This document shows, piece by piece, positions 44,302 through 55,583 of a stretch of 64,000 bases of DNA (its first letter is position 1; every line of letters starts with the position of its first letter). Under the pieces are notes generated by a model. The model was not told the origin of the DNA, did no database searches, and worked only from the letters and a program-made list of their open reading frames with translations. Both the position numbers and the translations under genes were made by a program. The stretch is from Chlorops oryzae (taxonomy: Eukaryota > Arthropoda > Insecta > Diptera > Chloropidae), in NCBI GenBank assembly GCA_020466095.1, contig CM035806.1:59145188-59209187 (forward strand), given 5' to 3'.

Positions 44302-46828
44302 ATAGGATTTTTTGTAGTGGCTATTAAATTTTTCGTAAAGACAGAGTACATAAGAATGGAGGTGGTGTTTTAATGCCAGAATTTATTTGGATTAAAGTTC
44401 ACTTACGGAAAAACAACTTGTTTCTTTGCTGCTCTTATATTCCACCTAATAGTGATATTTCCTTGTCATCCAGATTCTATATCAACTTTGTGTAATATGA
44501 TGGATGACACTGATAATGTTATTGTTGCTGGCGACTTTAATCTTCCTCATGTTTACTGGGACCTTTTGGAAGATACAAATTTTCTACTGCCACGTACATA
44601 CAACGAAAATTATTTCCTTGATAAATTGAATTAATCGTCGCTTATGCAGATAAATTATGTGAAAAACTGTAATGATCGACTTTTGGATCTCATATATGTT
44701 GATGAAAGCGTAAGTGTGAAATTGGATCGAACTTCTCCATTTTCTGTGCCCGAGGACGTTCACCATCCTACTGTGGAGTTACTTTTCGAGATTTGGACCG
44801 ATAGAAGTATCCGATCACACTGTTTTGCAAAAACTGATTACGTAAAACTTAAATCCACTATAGCCGAAATCAACTGGCTGTCTATCTTACAAAATAAAAA
44901 CTTCGAATCAGCGCTAAACGAGATTTATAATATCTTATGGAAATTTATTGACTTATGTGTGCCTAAAATAAAGGTGAAATCAGTCAGGAGCCCGGTGTGG
45001 AGTGCAGCTCAACTGAAATACTTAAGAAACCTGAAAAGTCGTCGCTTCAAAAAATATAGGAGGTCCGGATCACTAATTGATTATGCCAGATATTCTGAAA
45101 TTCGTTATCGTTTCTTCAAATGTAATGATAGTTGCTATAAAAACTATCTTAATCGAGTCAAATGCAATATTCGATCCGACCCAAAGAAATTTTATAATTT
45201 TGTTAATGACAGGTGAAAGAGCAATGGTTAACCAATTCATATGAATTATAATGGGAATTTTTCGACTTCCGGTAATGATGTGTTGAGCATGTTTGCTGAT
45301 TTCTTTCAATCTCTGCATAAATACTCTGCTGTATACAACTATCCTGAGCATCCACATTCATATTTTTTCATCAATAGTCCAGTAATTAACAGTTCGATTA
45401 TACTTGGTTATTTAAAGAATGTTAAATCATCTCATTCTGCAGGACCGGATAATATTCCGAGCTGTATAATCAAATCTTGCGCTGATGTATTAGTGTTCCT
45501 CTTGCAGAACTATTTAATTTGTCGTTGAGCACCGGTATTTTTCCTGACATATGAAAAAATTCCCACATCATTCCTCTTCACAAAGGGGGATTAAAATCTT
45601 TAATAAATAATTATCGAGGAATAGCTAAGCTTAATGCTATTCCTAAGGTTTTTGAGCATATCATTACTGATCAGATTACCTCAAGTTTAATTGGAAACAT
45701 ATCTCCCGATCAACATGGCTTCGTAAAAGGTAGATCTACGGTTACAAATTTACTTGAATTTACTGCGACGATAACTGATGGATTTATTGCTAAGGCTCAG
45801 ACTGACGTGATATTCACGGACTTCAATAAGGCATTTGACAGCATTAATCATTACCTGCTACTCGAGAAGTTGAATATTGCAGGATTTCCTTCTGTGCTTC
45901 TTAAATGGCTTAAATCTTATTTGTTAAAAAGGAAACAACGTGTTCTTTTAAATAATGTAGCATCGAAACCTATTTTGGTACATTCTGGAGTTCCACAATT
46001 TGTGTTACATTCTGGAGTCAAAATTTGCTTAACAGTTATGGATATTACATATCAGTCATTACTCCAGGATGACTTGAACCGCCTCTCTATCTGGTGTGAC
46101 AAAAACCAACTTCAAAGTTTAGCCAAGTGTAAGCATATGACATTCTCTTGGAATTCTGCATATGAAACGGCATACTTCTTGTGTAACACTCCACTAGCTT
46201 CTGTTGACACAATTCGAGATCTAGGATCTAGGATCATATTGAACACATCGTGAATAAAGCGAAATCGTCTCTGGGTTTCATGAAGCGCTGGTCTAAAGAA
46301 TTTAAAGATCCGTATATAACTAAGCTGCTGTTTACTTCTCTGGTTCCCCCAATGCTGGAATATGCTTCTTCTGTTTGGAGTCCCCGTTACAGTACACATT
46401 CCGACAAAATTGAATCGGTCCAAAAGCAATTTTAGCTCTTTGCTTTGAGTCATTTGGCCTGGGACACATCAAGAAATCTTTCACCATATGAATGGCGTTT
46501 AAAGCTTATTCGTCTTCCAAGTTTGCATAGCAGACGGCCTGTAGCAAATTTTATGTTTATGCATAAGCTACTGAACGGTTCGGTGAAATCTCAACGATTG
46601 CTGGCTCGAATTGACTTAAATGTTCCCTTGAGAATGTTACGACGCTATGTTCCGATTCGTTTAAAATGCTGTTCAACAAATTATATTGAACACGAACCTT
46701 CGAGATCAATTTGTATCGATTACAATAATTTGTATGACTTTATTTGTCCATCATTTCATAGTTATTTCATAAAAAACCAACTAATTTTGTATTTAAATTC
46801 TTTGTAACTTTTTTTTAATTCGTGCATG
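44302..46828 (+). pseudogene. Non-LTR retrotransposon (LINE), copy 2
   Basis: Near-identical to 41232-43759 through the tandem duplication, with the same defects plus one extra 1-base deletion near 45553. Confidence 0.8.
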
Positions 46829-47682
46829 TGTTGTGAGTCGCGATCTCGCTTAGACTCACAAACATATTTTTCCTTCTCCTTCTACACGCTCGCAAACTAA
46901 ATCAAAACAACAAAGTGCGAATGAAGCATAAACAAAAGGAAAGAAAGCTAAAAGACCCAAAAGCAAAAGGCAGTGACCTGCCTTTATGAATTTCTACTTC
47001 AAGGTGATTCCATGCTACTCAAAAGCACTATCCAGCGTAAATTGCTGACAAATGCAAACATGCAGTTCGGCCGCTTGCAACAACAACAACACCGGCACAG
47101 TATATGCCCGATTGACAAACATGAGCGCTGGCGCAGCGAATGAACAATTGCAATCCGATCGCTGGCAATAACAACAACAACACACGTCAAGAGTTTTTAT
47201 GTAAAAGCAACAACAACTACAAAAGAAGAACTAAGAACATCGGAATAGCTGTATGTAGTACCAATATGGCATGTTGGTACAATTGCGGGTGAAGGTCGCG
47301 GTCAAGCTTATGCAATATGTTCGGGAAGAATCGACGACGATCGCGGACCATGGGAATATTCAATATTGCAAGATCAGCAATATTGATCTATATAAACGGA
47401 GCTTCGACGGACTGGAGGGGCACTTCTGCACACGTACTCATCCAAGGGCCACGACGTAGAAGTAAATAGTCAAGCAATAGGGATATTTGTATTTGGAAGT
47501 ATATGATTCATTTTGTTAAATAAAGGATTAAAACCTATTTGTTGGTGTCTTTTATTTGATAAAGGAAATACAGGGACTATTATACGCTGGACATTGTCTG
47601 AGCGCTTGGTACCCTACGTTGTAATTTAGTGACGTTTGTGCGCTCGACACAGTTTGAGCGCTGTGCACACTATACTACAACA
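46829..47682 (+). repeat. 5' LTR of A3
   Basis: 854 bp, TGTTGTGAGTC to CTACAACA, with TATATAAAC near 47388 and AATAAAGG near 47520. Followed by TTTA and GGCGCAGCC, the family-A primer site with its first T changed to C (47687-47696). Confidence 0.85.
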
Positions 47683-47696
47683 TTTACGGCGCAGCC

Positions 47697-49559
47697 ACCC
47701 AAAAACATCGAAAGAATTGCAGTCCTTTCTCGGTTTGATCAACTATTATAGAAAGTTTATACCCGAGGCAGCTCAAATACCCTTGCCATTAACAAAATTA
47801 TAAAAAAAAAAGAGAAATTTATTTGGAATAAGAATTGCCAAGACGCAAAGGATAAATTGAAAAATGCAGTTACAAGCCCCCCCATATTACAATATCCTGA
47901 TTTCGAAAAGTTATTTATTCTTACAACAGACGCAAGCAACGAAACATTAGGTGCGGTATTGTCGCAAGGTGAGCCAGGACAGGATCTGCCAATATACTAT
48001 GCTAGTAGGGCACTTAGTGCAACCGAGAGACGATATTCCACGATAGAAAAGGAGTTTTTGGCAATCGTGTGGGCAGTTAAAAATTTCAGAACATACCTTT
48101 TAGGCAAACATTTCAAAATTTATACCGACCATAAACCACTGAAAGGAATAACAAATTTAAAAGAGCAAGACACGAGATTAGGACGTTTTAGATTAAAACT
48201 TTTAGAATATGACTTCGAAATTCTTTATAAACCTGGGAAGAACAACCTTAACGCGGATGCATTAAGCAGGCTTCCGAGTTCAGACAGACCAATAGGAGTA
48301 GTTACCCGATCAATGTCACAAGACACTCACGAACAATTAGACGAATTACAAAACGTAATTGCAAATGACAATCTAAACGAAGATATAGCAGTGGTGCTTA
48401 CTGATCCAATAGAAATACAAGACGTGATGAAAATTTTCCATGACACCCCAATAGGAGGCCATAAAGGTTTTGAAATCAGAAAACAATATAAATGGGAGGG
48501 CATGCAACAACAAATTAGAAACTACATTAAAGCATGCGAGCTTTCCCAGAAAAACAAAAGCTCTCGAGTAGACAAAATGCCTATGTCAATAACAGACACA
48601 CCCCATAGACCTTTCGATAAAGTTCTTATGGACATAGTCGGTCCACTTCCCATTTCGTCCAGGGAAAATAAATACATTCTTACATTTTTAGATGACTTTT
48701 CAAAATATTTTGTATGTACAGCTATCCCAGATGCAGAAGCATCAACAGTAGCTAGAGCTTTTTTCAATGAAATCATTTCAAAATTTAATATCCCAAAAAC
48801 GCTAATAACAGACAATGGCACCAATTTTACATCAAAACTCTTCAATGAAGTTTGTAAAATTCTTGGAATAAAGAAATCATAAACTTCACCCTACCACCCC
48901 CAAGCCAATAGTGCTCTCGAAAGGAGTCACCGACCTCTTGCGGAATTTCTCCGAAATTTTGTCAATGAGGATGGCACGAATTGGGATAAATGGCTGCATC
49001 ATGCGATGCATGTACACAACAACACAGTACATACATCCACAAAACAAACACCATGCAGAACACTTTTCGGCTTCGATTTCGAAATTCCCATTAAATTAAA
49101 ACATAAACCGAGTCCACTGTATAATTCAGACGATTACAGCAAAATATTAAAATTCCAAATCCAAAGAAGCCACGAAATAGTTAGAAATAATCAAAAGAAA
49201 GAAAAAGAGAATTCAAAAAAATACTATGATAAGAAAACGAAGATGAGGAATTTTGCAGTGGGCGAGAAAGTTTGGATTAAAAATCAGAACAGAATAAATA
49301 AATTTTCGGCAATTTGGGAAGGTCCTTATGAAGTCGTGTCCATTCCATCGACAAGTAATGTGCGATTGCGAATAAAAGGAAAAGAAAAGACGTTTCATAA
49401 GGATTTACTCAAACCTTTTGAAGATAAAATTGGCACAATCGAAAAACTAAAAGTGCAAGAATTAAACACTTTTTTAACAACAAAAAGTTCAGAGCAGATA
49501 TCAGACGAATTCAATAAATTGAACCAAATTGTAGAAAATGGCAGAATAAACACATTTGC
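47697..49559 (+). pseudogene. pol: A3 pol: RT end, RNase H and integrase
   Basis: RT tail (G-L-I-N-Y-Y-R-K-F-I) in a broken stretch, then from 47857 an open frame with T-T-D-A-S-N, Y-T-D-H-K-P-L, A-D-A-L-S-R-L, G-G-H-K-G, M-D-I-V-G-P-L, T-D-N-G-T-N-F, a TAA at about 48880, and in the same frame A-L-E-R-S-H, V-W-I-K-N-Q and W-E-G-P-Y-E-V-V. In the zinc finger the first Cys pair reads C-E-L-S-Q, so one Cys is lost. The frame runs on through a charged linker of about 80 residues into PTP. Confidence 0.88.
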
Positions 49560-50301
49560 GAAAAATAAATCAAAAAATCGTTATTCAAATTTACCCTGTT
49601 TTGAACACAGTAGAGTAAACCTAAGTTCATCCGAACAATCAGTTTATATCCATGCGAATTTTGTTGATGGATTTGACAGAAAAAGGTAATACATTGCCAC
49701 TCAGGGCCCATTAATAAATACCATTAATGACTTTTGGCAAATGGTGTGGGGTCAAAATTGTTATAACATAGTTATGCTATCGGAGATACAGGAACATGGA
49801 ATATAAAAATGCTTTCAATATTGGGGAAAAAATAGAGGCACGTGCGTTAAGTCCAGCAGTTTCATTATAAAGACGTTGAAAATATATAAAACCGACTCTG
49901 GTATACAGAGCGAATTATTATTAAAAAATTTGGAAACCAGAGAAGTCAGAAAAATTCTCCACTGGCAGTTTTTACACTGGCCGGACAATGGTACTCCGGA
50001 GCCAGCACGTTTACTAAAATTCTGGTTGGAAATACAAAATCACCAAAATTCTATAACAACAGAACATAGTTTGTCCAAAATAATAATACACTGCAGCGCC
50101 GGTCTTGGCCGAACATGTACTTTGATAGCAATAGATATTGCCTTAAGGACCATAAATTCAGGATCCAAAATTAGATTACCCGACACAGTAAGAATACTTC
50201 GCGAACAGCGCGTGGGCATGATGACGTGCATGAAACAATATAAATTTGTGTATGACGTTTTGAACTGCTACGTCAAACAACATTTGAAGCACAAAATTTA
50301 A
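49560..50301 (+). pseudogene. A3 protein tyrosine phosphatase, same frame as integrase
   Basis: K-N-R-Y loop (49573), C-F-E-H-S-R-V, Y-I-H-A-N-F-V, Y-I-A-T-Q-G-P, D-F-W-Q-M-V-W, C-F-Q-Y-W-G, H-W-Q-F-L-H-W-P-D, signature H-C-S-A-G-L-G-R-T (about 50091), and Q-Y-K-F-V-Y. Nucleophile Cys, Arg and general acid Asp are all present. Two TAA codons (about 49687 and 49804) interrupt it without shifting the frame. It ends at 50301. This copy shows most clearly that PTP was made as the C-terminal domain of Pol. Confidence 0.92.
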
Positions 50302-51234
50302 TAGTTAGTAGATCTTAGATTAGGTTAGAAAGACCTTAACAAAAATATTCACCATTACAGTAAAAACGACGACCACAGATAAGGTAGAAATTCCGAGAAT
50401 ACGACACAATGACGCAAAAACCTGCAGAAACAAACCAAACTTAAATTCATTATAAAATAAGAATAATAATGTAACCTGAAATATTCGAGATCAAATCCTC
50501 AGTCAGGAGAAACCTCAGGCAACCAGGAAACAGAGTACCTAAAAAGTACACGTTAATCGGCAGATAATTAAAAGAATACCAAACTCACAGGTTGTAGGGT
50601 AACCGTCCGATGTCTTTCGACATCCGCAGAAAAAATTCCTAACGGGAAAACTCTTTCGTTGTAAAAAACACAGGAGAGCAGTCAAGCAATTGCCGGAGAA
50701 AAAGAAAACCTTAAACCCCCGGACAGAAGCTTTACCACATTCCGGTGAAAACAATATAAATTTCGCACAGAAGTTTTCCTTTTAGTAAAAAGTTTTTACA
50801 TTATTGCACTAATCACTTCTGTTCACTAAATTTTTCACTAAATGATTTTCAATAAAACTTCTATCGCAGAAGTTCAACTCTCTTCAATCACACTGAACAA
50901 ACTGATTCGAAGATGCTATCATAGCAGAAAAACATACGAATTGTCTGAGCGACATACGCACTGATAAATTCAAACCAGAGCTACAAGTATGCACATGCAT
51001 ATTATATAGCGCGCCACACATAGAATTCGACGAACGAGAACGAAAAACAAACAATGAAATTGGCATCTACTCACCCAGCAAGAAAGTCTAAAACTGAAAG
51101 GGCTGTTCAAAAATTCTAAGCCAAACCAAAAATTCAAAAATAAGAAAGCGTTTTCTAAAATTTTTGTTTTATCAAAATTTTTATTCATCAGCCCACAACG
51201 CTGGGGGGCTGTCATCAAACTTCCCATCCGGGGT
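50302..51234. other. Region between PTP and antisense ORF (A3)
   Basis: No sense-strand gene is visible. The antisense poly(A) signal lies at 51180-51185. A plus-strand CAATAAAAC at about 50850 may be a signal or chance. Confidence 0.5.
51180..51185 (-). terminator. Poly(A) signal AATAAA after the antisense ORF (A3)
   Basis: AATAAA on the minus strand, about 50 bases beyond the antisense stop, matching the arrangement in A1. Confidence 0.45.
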
Positions 51235-51732
51235 TTAACCAACATACAAGCTTTTTGTATTTCTGGGAATATCCCATTCAGAAGACAACTCCCGACTAGT
51301 CACAAAATATGGCCGAACTGCGGGAGCAAACAAGTGTAACCGGTCGAGAAGGTCCGATAGCCGGTAGGGGTCTTTAGTCGGCTCACCCTCTTTGTTAAGT
51401 ACTGCATTCGGCTCCAGTTTTTTCCGCAATAGGCGTTGCGAAATCACCAGCAAATTCTCCTCCCACGGTGTGGCAAAGTTATACTCCTCACATCACTCTG
51501 CCAAATTAGAAATACGCCGCTGGTGTCCCCAGTCGCGTATCTTAATCCCCTGGGCCTCCTCGTAGCGCAACCGCAAAACGATCTCCAGCACACTTTTCAA
51601 AATTATGACCATCCTAGGCCATACCTCGTCTATCTTGCAAAATACAGGGAGGGTCCGTTTTAAGCAGGCGTCCACCTGATAATTCTCCTCCAAATGATAA
51701 TCCGCTCCAAACTTTTCTAAATAAAACTCCAT
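51235..51732 (-). pseudogene. Antisense ORF between PTP and env (copy A3), unknown protein
   Basis: On the strand opposite to the element: from an ATG at 51732, about 165 codons to TAA at 51235, with one internal TGA (about 51492). Y-H-L is at codons 12-14 and R-D-W-G-H-Q about 60 residues after it, both shared with A1 (1990-2478). Segments such as V-L-E-I-V-L-R-L-R-Y-E-E align without gaps with M-E-M-C-L-R-E-D-F-E in A1. A TATATAAA lies 36 bases upstream of the ATG and AATAAA downstream of the stop, the signs of a separate transcription unit. I do not recognise the protein; it has no obvious signal peptide or zinc motif. Confidence 0.6.
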
Positions 51733-51767
51733 GTCGAATAAGTGTAATAAAACGGATTTCAGGACAA

Positions 51768-51775
51768 TTTATATA
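51768..51775 (-). promoter_or_regulatory. TATA box for the antisense ORF (A3)
   Basis: TATATAAA on the minus strand, 36 bases before the antisense ATG, lying between the divergent antisense ORF and the env splice acceptor. Confidence 0.45.
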
Positions 51776-51837
51776 AAAATTGCAACATAATTAGCAGGGG
51801 TTTCCAACATTTCAAACACAGCTAAAAACAAATCAAC

Positions 51838-51844
51838 TTTTCAG
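51838..51844 (+). promoter_or_regulatory. 3' splice acceptor for env (A3)
   Basis: TTTTCAG followed by ATT, same sequence and codon phase as in A1 (1280-1274). Confidence 0.7.
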
Positions 51845-52584
51845 ATTTTAATTACGATTCTGGGAATGGCTGGGGCAACCCAAGGAGGGTTAGTGGTAAC
51901 CCCAATCACAGATCAGCGCGGATTTATAGAGGTTCACATGCAGAAGACAGAAATAGTAAAAGAATCTTTCACAATTCTACATGTTATCCATCCGAAAGAA
52001 ATTTTAAAAATTATAAATTCAATTGAATCACTCGTTATGTCTACAGAGGTACAAAATAAGGGATTTTTGGTAAGCGAGATAACAACAGTAAAATCAAAAC
52101 TGAAGTCAATAATGCCACCATTGAGAAAAAGAAGAGGACTTATTAACGCAATAGGAAGAGCGGGAAATTGGCTGTTCGGGATAATGGACGATCAAGACCG
52201 CCAAGAGATTGAAGAACACCTAAAGAAAAATTTTTAACAGCATAACAAAGGGTAATGAGGATATTTTAAAACGTATGATATTTAATGAACAATTATATAA
52301 ATTGAAAAATATAGAAGAAAAATTAAATTTGATCCAGGACAGCATAGCTGCAGCCAAACACGGCCTCATGCACCCCAGCACCCTTAACCGAAGAAGTAGA
52401 GAGATTCAATTTAAACTTTTTAAAACTTAAATGGGTTAGAGTAGGAATAATGATATGTGTAGATGAAACATTGGTGATAGTGGTAAAAATTCCTACACGT
52501 CTAGAAGAAATAGAGGTTAATCTTATTACCCCGGTACCAAGTTAGGAATTTTACGAAATTATGGCAGAAGACGAATTAGTAAAA
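51845..52584 (+). pseudogene. env: A3 env, F-type envelope glycoprotein, truncated
   Basis: The frame opens at the acceptor with a hydrophobic leader, then D-Q-R-G-F, a furin-type R-K-R-R followed by G-L-I-N-A-I-G and L-F-G-I-M-D-D-Q-D. It stops at 52237; later sequence (N-L-I-Q-D-S-I-A-A-A-K-H-G-L) is in another frame with further breaks. The membrane anchor is missing because the sequence joins a primer site at about 52584. Defective. Confidence 0.85.
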
Positions 52585-52593
52585 CAACATTTA

Positions 52594-52605
52594 TGGCGCA
52601 GCCGG
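52594..52605 (+). promoter_or_regulatory. Primer binding site of A4
   Basis: TGGCGCAGCCGG preceded by ACAACATTTA, which looks like an LTR end plus spacer. The leader 52606-53097 has no gene; CTGTGATAGTCTTAAACAG near 52935 recurs after the fold-back element near 55310. Confidence 0.75.
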
Positions 52606-53097
52606 TTTTCGACTAAGGATAGTCGGGTACGAATCACGATCCTTTTGGCCACAGTGGGGTAAGATTGATATATATTGGATATATTTGAGTTATTCATTGG
52701 AACCTACTGAACAGTGGTGAAACCTAATTCGTCAGGATCCGGGTGTGAGTGAAACTTCCGAAGGACACTTTAGCAGCACAATCGCAATAAGGGCATAACA
52801 GAGTACCTTGAATAAAAATTTTATAGCCGGTATTCGACTGACTTTCAGTTGGATCAAACTCAGTTCTCTAAAAGTTTTTTTTAAATTATTGATCGTGCGG
52901 TTTGATTTATGACGCTATTCAGCTAAATTGGGACTGTGATAGTCTTAAACAGTAATTAGTTATTATCAATCTTGCAGAAAAGCTCGTCAAATTTAACTGC
53001 ATTAGCGATTATAATTTTTAAGCAAAGTTTATATCGACAAGGTTTGCTTGCCAATATAACTGAGCAAAAAAGCTTGAAAGAATATTAAAATTTTATA

Positions 53098-55272
53098 GTG
53101 TACATTAGGGCTGCTCTTAATTCCCGAAATGGAATTTCAATCGGTCTCAGGGTCCAGAAGTGTTCCATTGGACATGGAGGAGAAACGTGAGAAATTTGGA
53201 AGCAATCGGATAACGGGAACCCGTGGCAGTTTTCAATTGAAGTTTGGGAAATTTTCAAAAATAGAGAGGAAACGGCCCTTAACTCCCCACAAGGCGCCCC
53301 CTACGGATATATAACGTATGGCCAACCCCCATTATTTTTTTACTTCGAACATTTTTTCTAAACAAACCTACCCCCTATCTCCCCTCCTTAAGGGGGCTCC
53401 CATACAAAAATAATTTTTTTTTTAATTTTCCCCCCATCTTCCTAACTAGCCCCAGAGTGCTCCTAGAGGAGTCAAATGTATGACCGACCCCCATTAACTT
53501 TGTCCCCCTAACAATTTCTCCGAACATACTTAACCTCTATCTCCCCCCCTTAAGGGGGCTTCCATATAAAACTACCTTAATTTGAGCAAAAATTCATACA
53601 AAATGGCCGTCACTACAGTCAAACCCCTCCTAGGGGGCTGATATATATGACCGACCCCCATTATTTTTTTACCCCAAACATTTTCTTCAAACATACCTAC
53701 CCTCTATCTCCCCTCGTTAGGGGGGTCCCCATACAAAATTAGGCTTAAATTAAAGAAAAATGCCTCACGAACTTCAATCTATAATATAGATGCCGTAGGA
53801 ACAAGAAAGATCATGTTCAGCATGCATATTCGAAAAATTTACAAAATTACCTTTTAAACCAGCCTAATACGAAGAATATTGGATTCATTTTTGGTATGTT
53901 ATAATAATATGTTATAATTATTACCTTTTTTTAAAACTGAATTTTGGGTTCCATCCCCTAACTGGCCAAATAATGACCCTAGTAGAAAAAAAATATATTT
54001 TCGAGTCAAATGCCGCAAACCTCAGTCTATGACGAGTTTTTTGAGACTATAACCATTAAAATCGGTAAGTAGTTTCTATTCATAAAATTAATTCAAAACA
54101 AATATTTTTTGAAACGCATTATTCACTGTTTTTACGTTCGTTTCTTGAGTCTTTGCATGCGTACAGACCGAGAGAGCCATGCGTACAGACCGAGAGAGAC
54201 ATGCGAAGACCTAAGAAACGAACGTGAAAACAGTGAATAATGCGTTTCAAAAAATATTTGTTTTGAATTAATTTTATGAATAGAAACCACTAACCGATTT
54301 TAGTGGTTATAGTCTCAAAAAAGTCGTCATAGATTGAGGTTTTCGGCATTTGACTCGAAAATATATTTTTTTTCTACTAGGGTCATTATTTGGCCAGTTT
54401 GGGGATGGAACCCAAAATTCAGTTTAAAAAAAAAGGTAATAAAATATATCATATTAGTAAAACACACCAAAAACTAATCCAATATTCTTCATATTAGGCT
54501 CGTTTAAAAGGTATTTTTGTAAATTTTTCGAATATGCATGCTGAACATGCTCTTTCTTGTTCCTACGGCATCTATATTATAGATTGAAGTTCGTGAGGCA
54601 TTTTTCTTTAATTTAAGCCTAATTTTGTATGGGGACCCCCCTAACGAGGGGAGATAGAGGGTAGGTATGTTTGAAGAAAATGTTTGGGGTAAAAAAATAA
54701 TGGGGGTCGGTCATATATATCAGCCCCTAGGAGGGGTTTGACTGTAGTGACGGCCATTTTGTATGAATTTTTGCTCAAATTAAGGTAGTTTTATATGGAA
54801 GCCCCCTTAAGGGGGGGAGATAGAGGTTAAGTATGTTCGGAGAAATTGTTAGGGGACAAAGTTAATGGGGGTCGGTCATACATTTGACTCCTCTAGGAGC
54901 ACTCTGGGGCTAGTTAGGAAGATGGGGGGAAAAGTTTTTAAAAAATTATTTTTGTATGGGAGCCCCCTTAAGGAGGGGAGATAGGGGGTAGGTTTGTTCA
55001 GAAAAAATGTTTGGAGTAAAAAAATAATGGGGGTTGGCCATACGTTATACATCCGTAGGGGCGCCTTGTGGGGAGTTAAGGGCCGTTTCCTCTCTATTTT
55101 TGCCAATTTCCCAAACTTCAATTGAAAACTGCCACGGGTTCCCGTTATCCGATTGCCTCCAAATTTCTCACGTTTCTCCTCCATGTCTAATGGAACACTT
55201 CTGGACCCTGAGACCGATCAGAAACTCGCTACAAAATTTCTCCATAGAGTTAAGAGCAGCCCTAGTGTACAT
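53098..55272. mobile_element. 2.16-kb fold-back (palindromic) DNA element
   Basis: The element proper is 53106-55264, bounded by TAGGGCTGCTCTTAA inverted repeats and a perfect 8-bp target duplication GTGTACAT (53098-53105, 55265-55272). The two arms (about 1.06 kb each) are near-perfect inverted copies meeting near 54180 around a loop with a duplicated 20-base unit. Each arm holds three degenerate repeats of a pattern with ACCCCCATTA...CTATCTCCCCT...GGGG. Nothing coding is credible. The 8-bp duplication suggests a hAT-type mobiliser. Confidence 0.9.
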
Positions 55273-55520
55273 ACATGATCGGCTACGAAAATTCGCCTTG
55301 AATTGGGGCTGTGACAGTCTTAAAAAGTAATTAGTTATTACCAAGACAAGCCGAATAAAAATTCGTAAGCAAGATTGTATGGTAAAACGCTTGTAAAATA
55401 TTTTTGAAGAATACCAATACTTTCATAATAAATATCCTTATAAAAAGTGAAAATAAGTATTTTTTAAATAAATTATCAACGGTAGCTGTGCAACGAAGAA
55501 TAAAATATTGTTCAACAAAC

Positions 55521-55535
55521 ATGATACAGGTGAGT
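55521..55535 (+). promoter_or_regulatory. Leader mini-exon: ATG ATA CAG at a splice donor (A4)
   Basis: ATGATACAG followed by GTGAGT, a consensus donor, 54 bases before the gag ATG. Joined to the env acceptor phase this gives an in-frame start. Counterpart of 16849-16853 in A1. The rest of 55273-55583 shows no gene. Confidence 0.7.
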
Positions 55536-55583
55536 ACAAAAAACACTATTTCATCATCTTGAGTCCTATTTTGCAAAGTACAC

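Larger units (their letters stand above)
41155..47293. repeat. 3.07-kb direct tandem duplication
   Basis: Units 41155-44224 and 44225-47293. I see only two differences (a G deletion and a T to C near 42483/45552). Each unit holds an integrase scrap, a LINE and the first part of an LTR. The duplication is not bounded by transposon ends, so it is a segmental duplication or an assembly artefact. Confidence 0.92.
46829..52584 (+). mobile_element. Family A copy A3
   Basis: 5' LTR 46829-47682, primer site, then a deletion that joins the primer site to RT (gag, protease and most of RT lost), RNase H, integrase, PTP, antisense ORF and env. Env is cut at about 52584 and joined to the primer site of A4. 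One frame runs from about 47857 to 50301 across integrase and PTP, interrupted only by three stop codons. Confidence 0.88.

Noticed and set aside
53129..53314. Matching ORFs in both arms of the fold-back element (also 55184-54876)
   Set aside because: They are identical because the arms are inverted copies; the frames are short, Pro/Lys-rich and lack conserved motifs.
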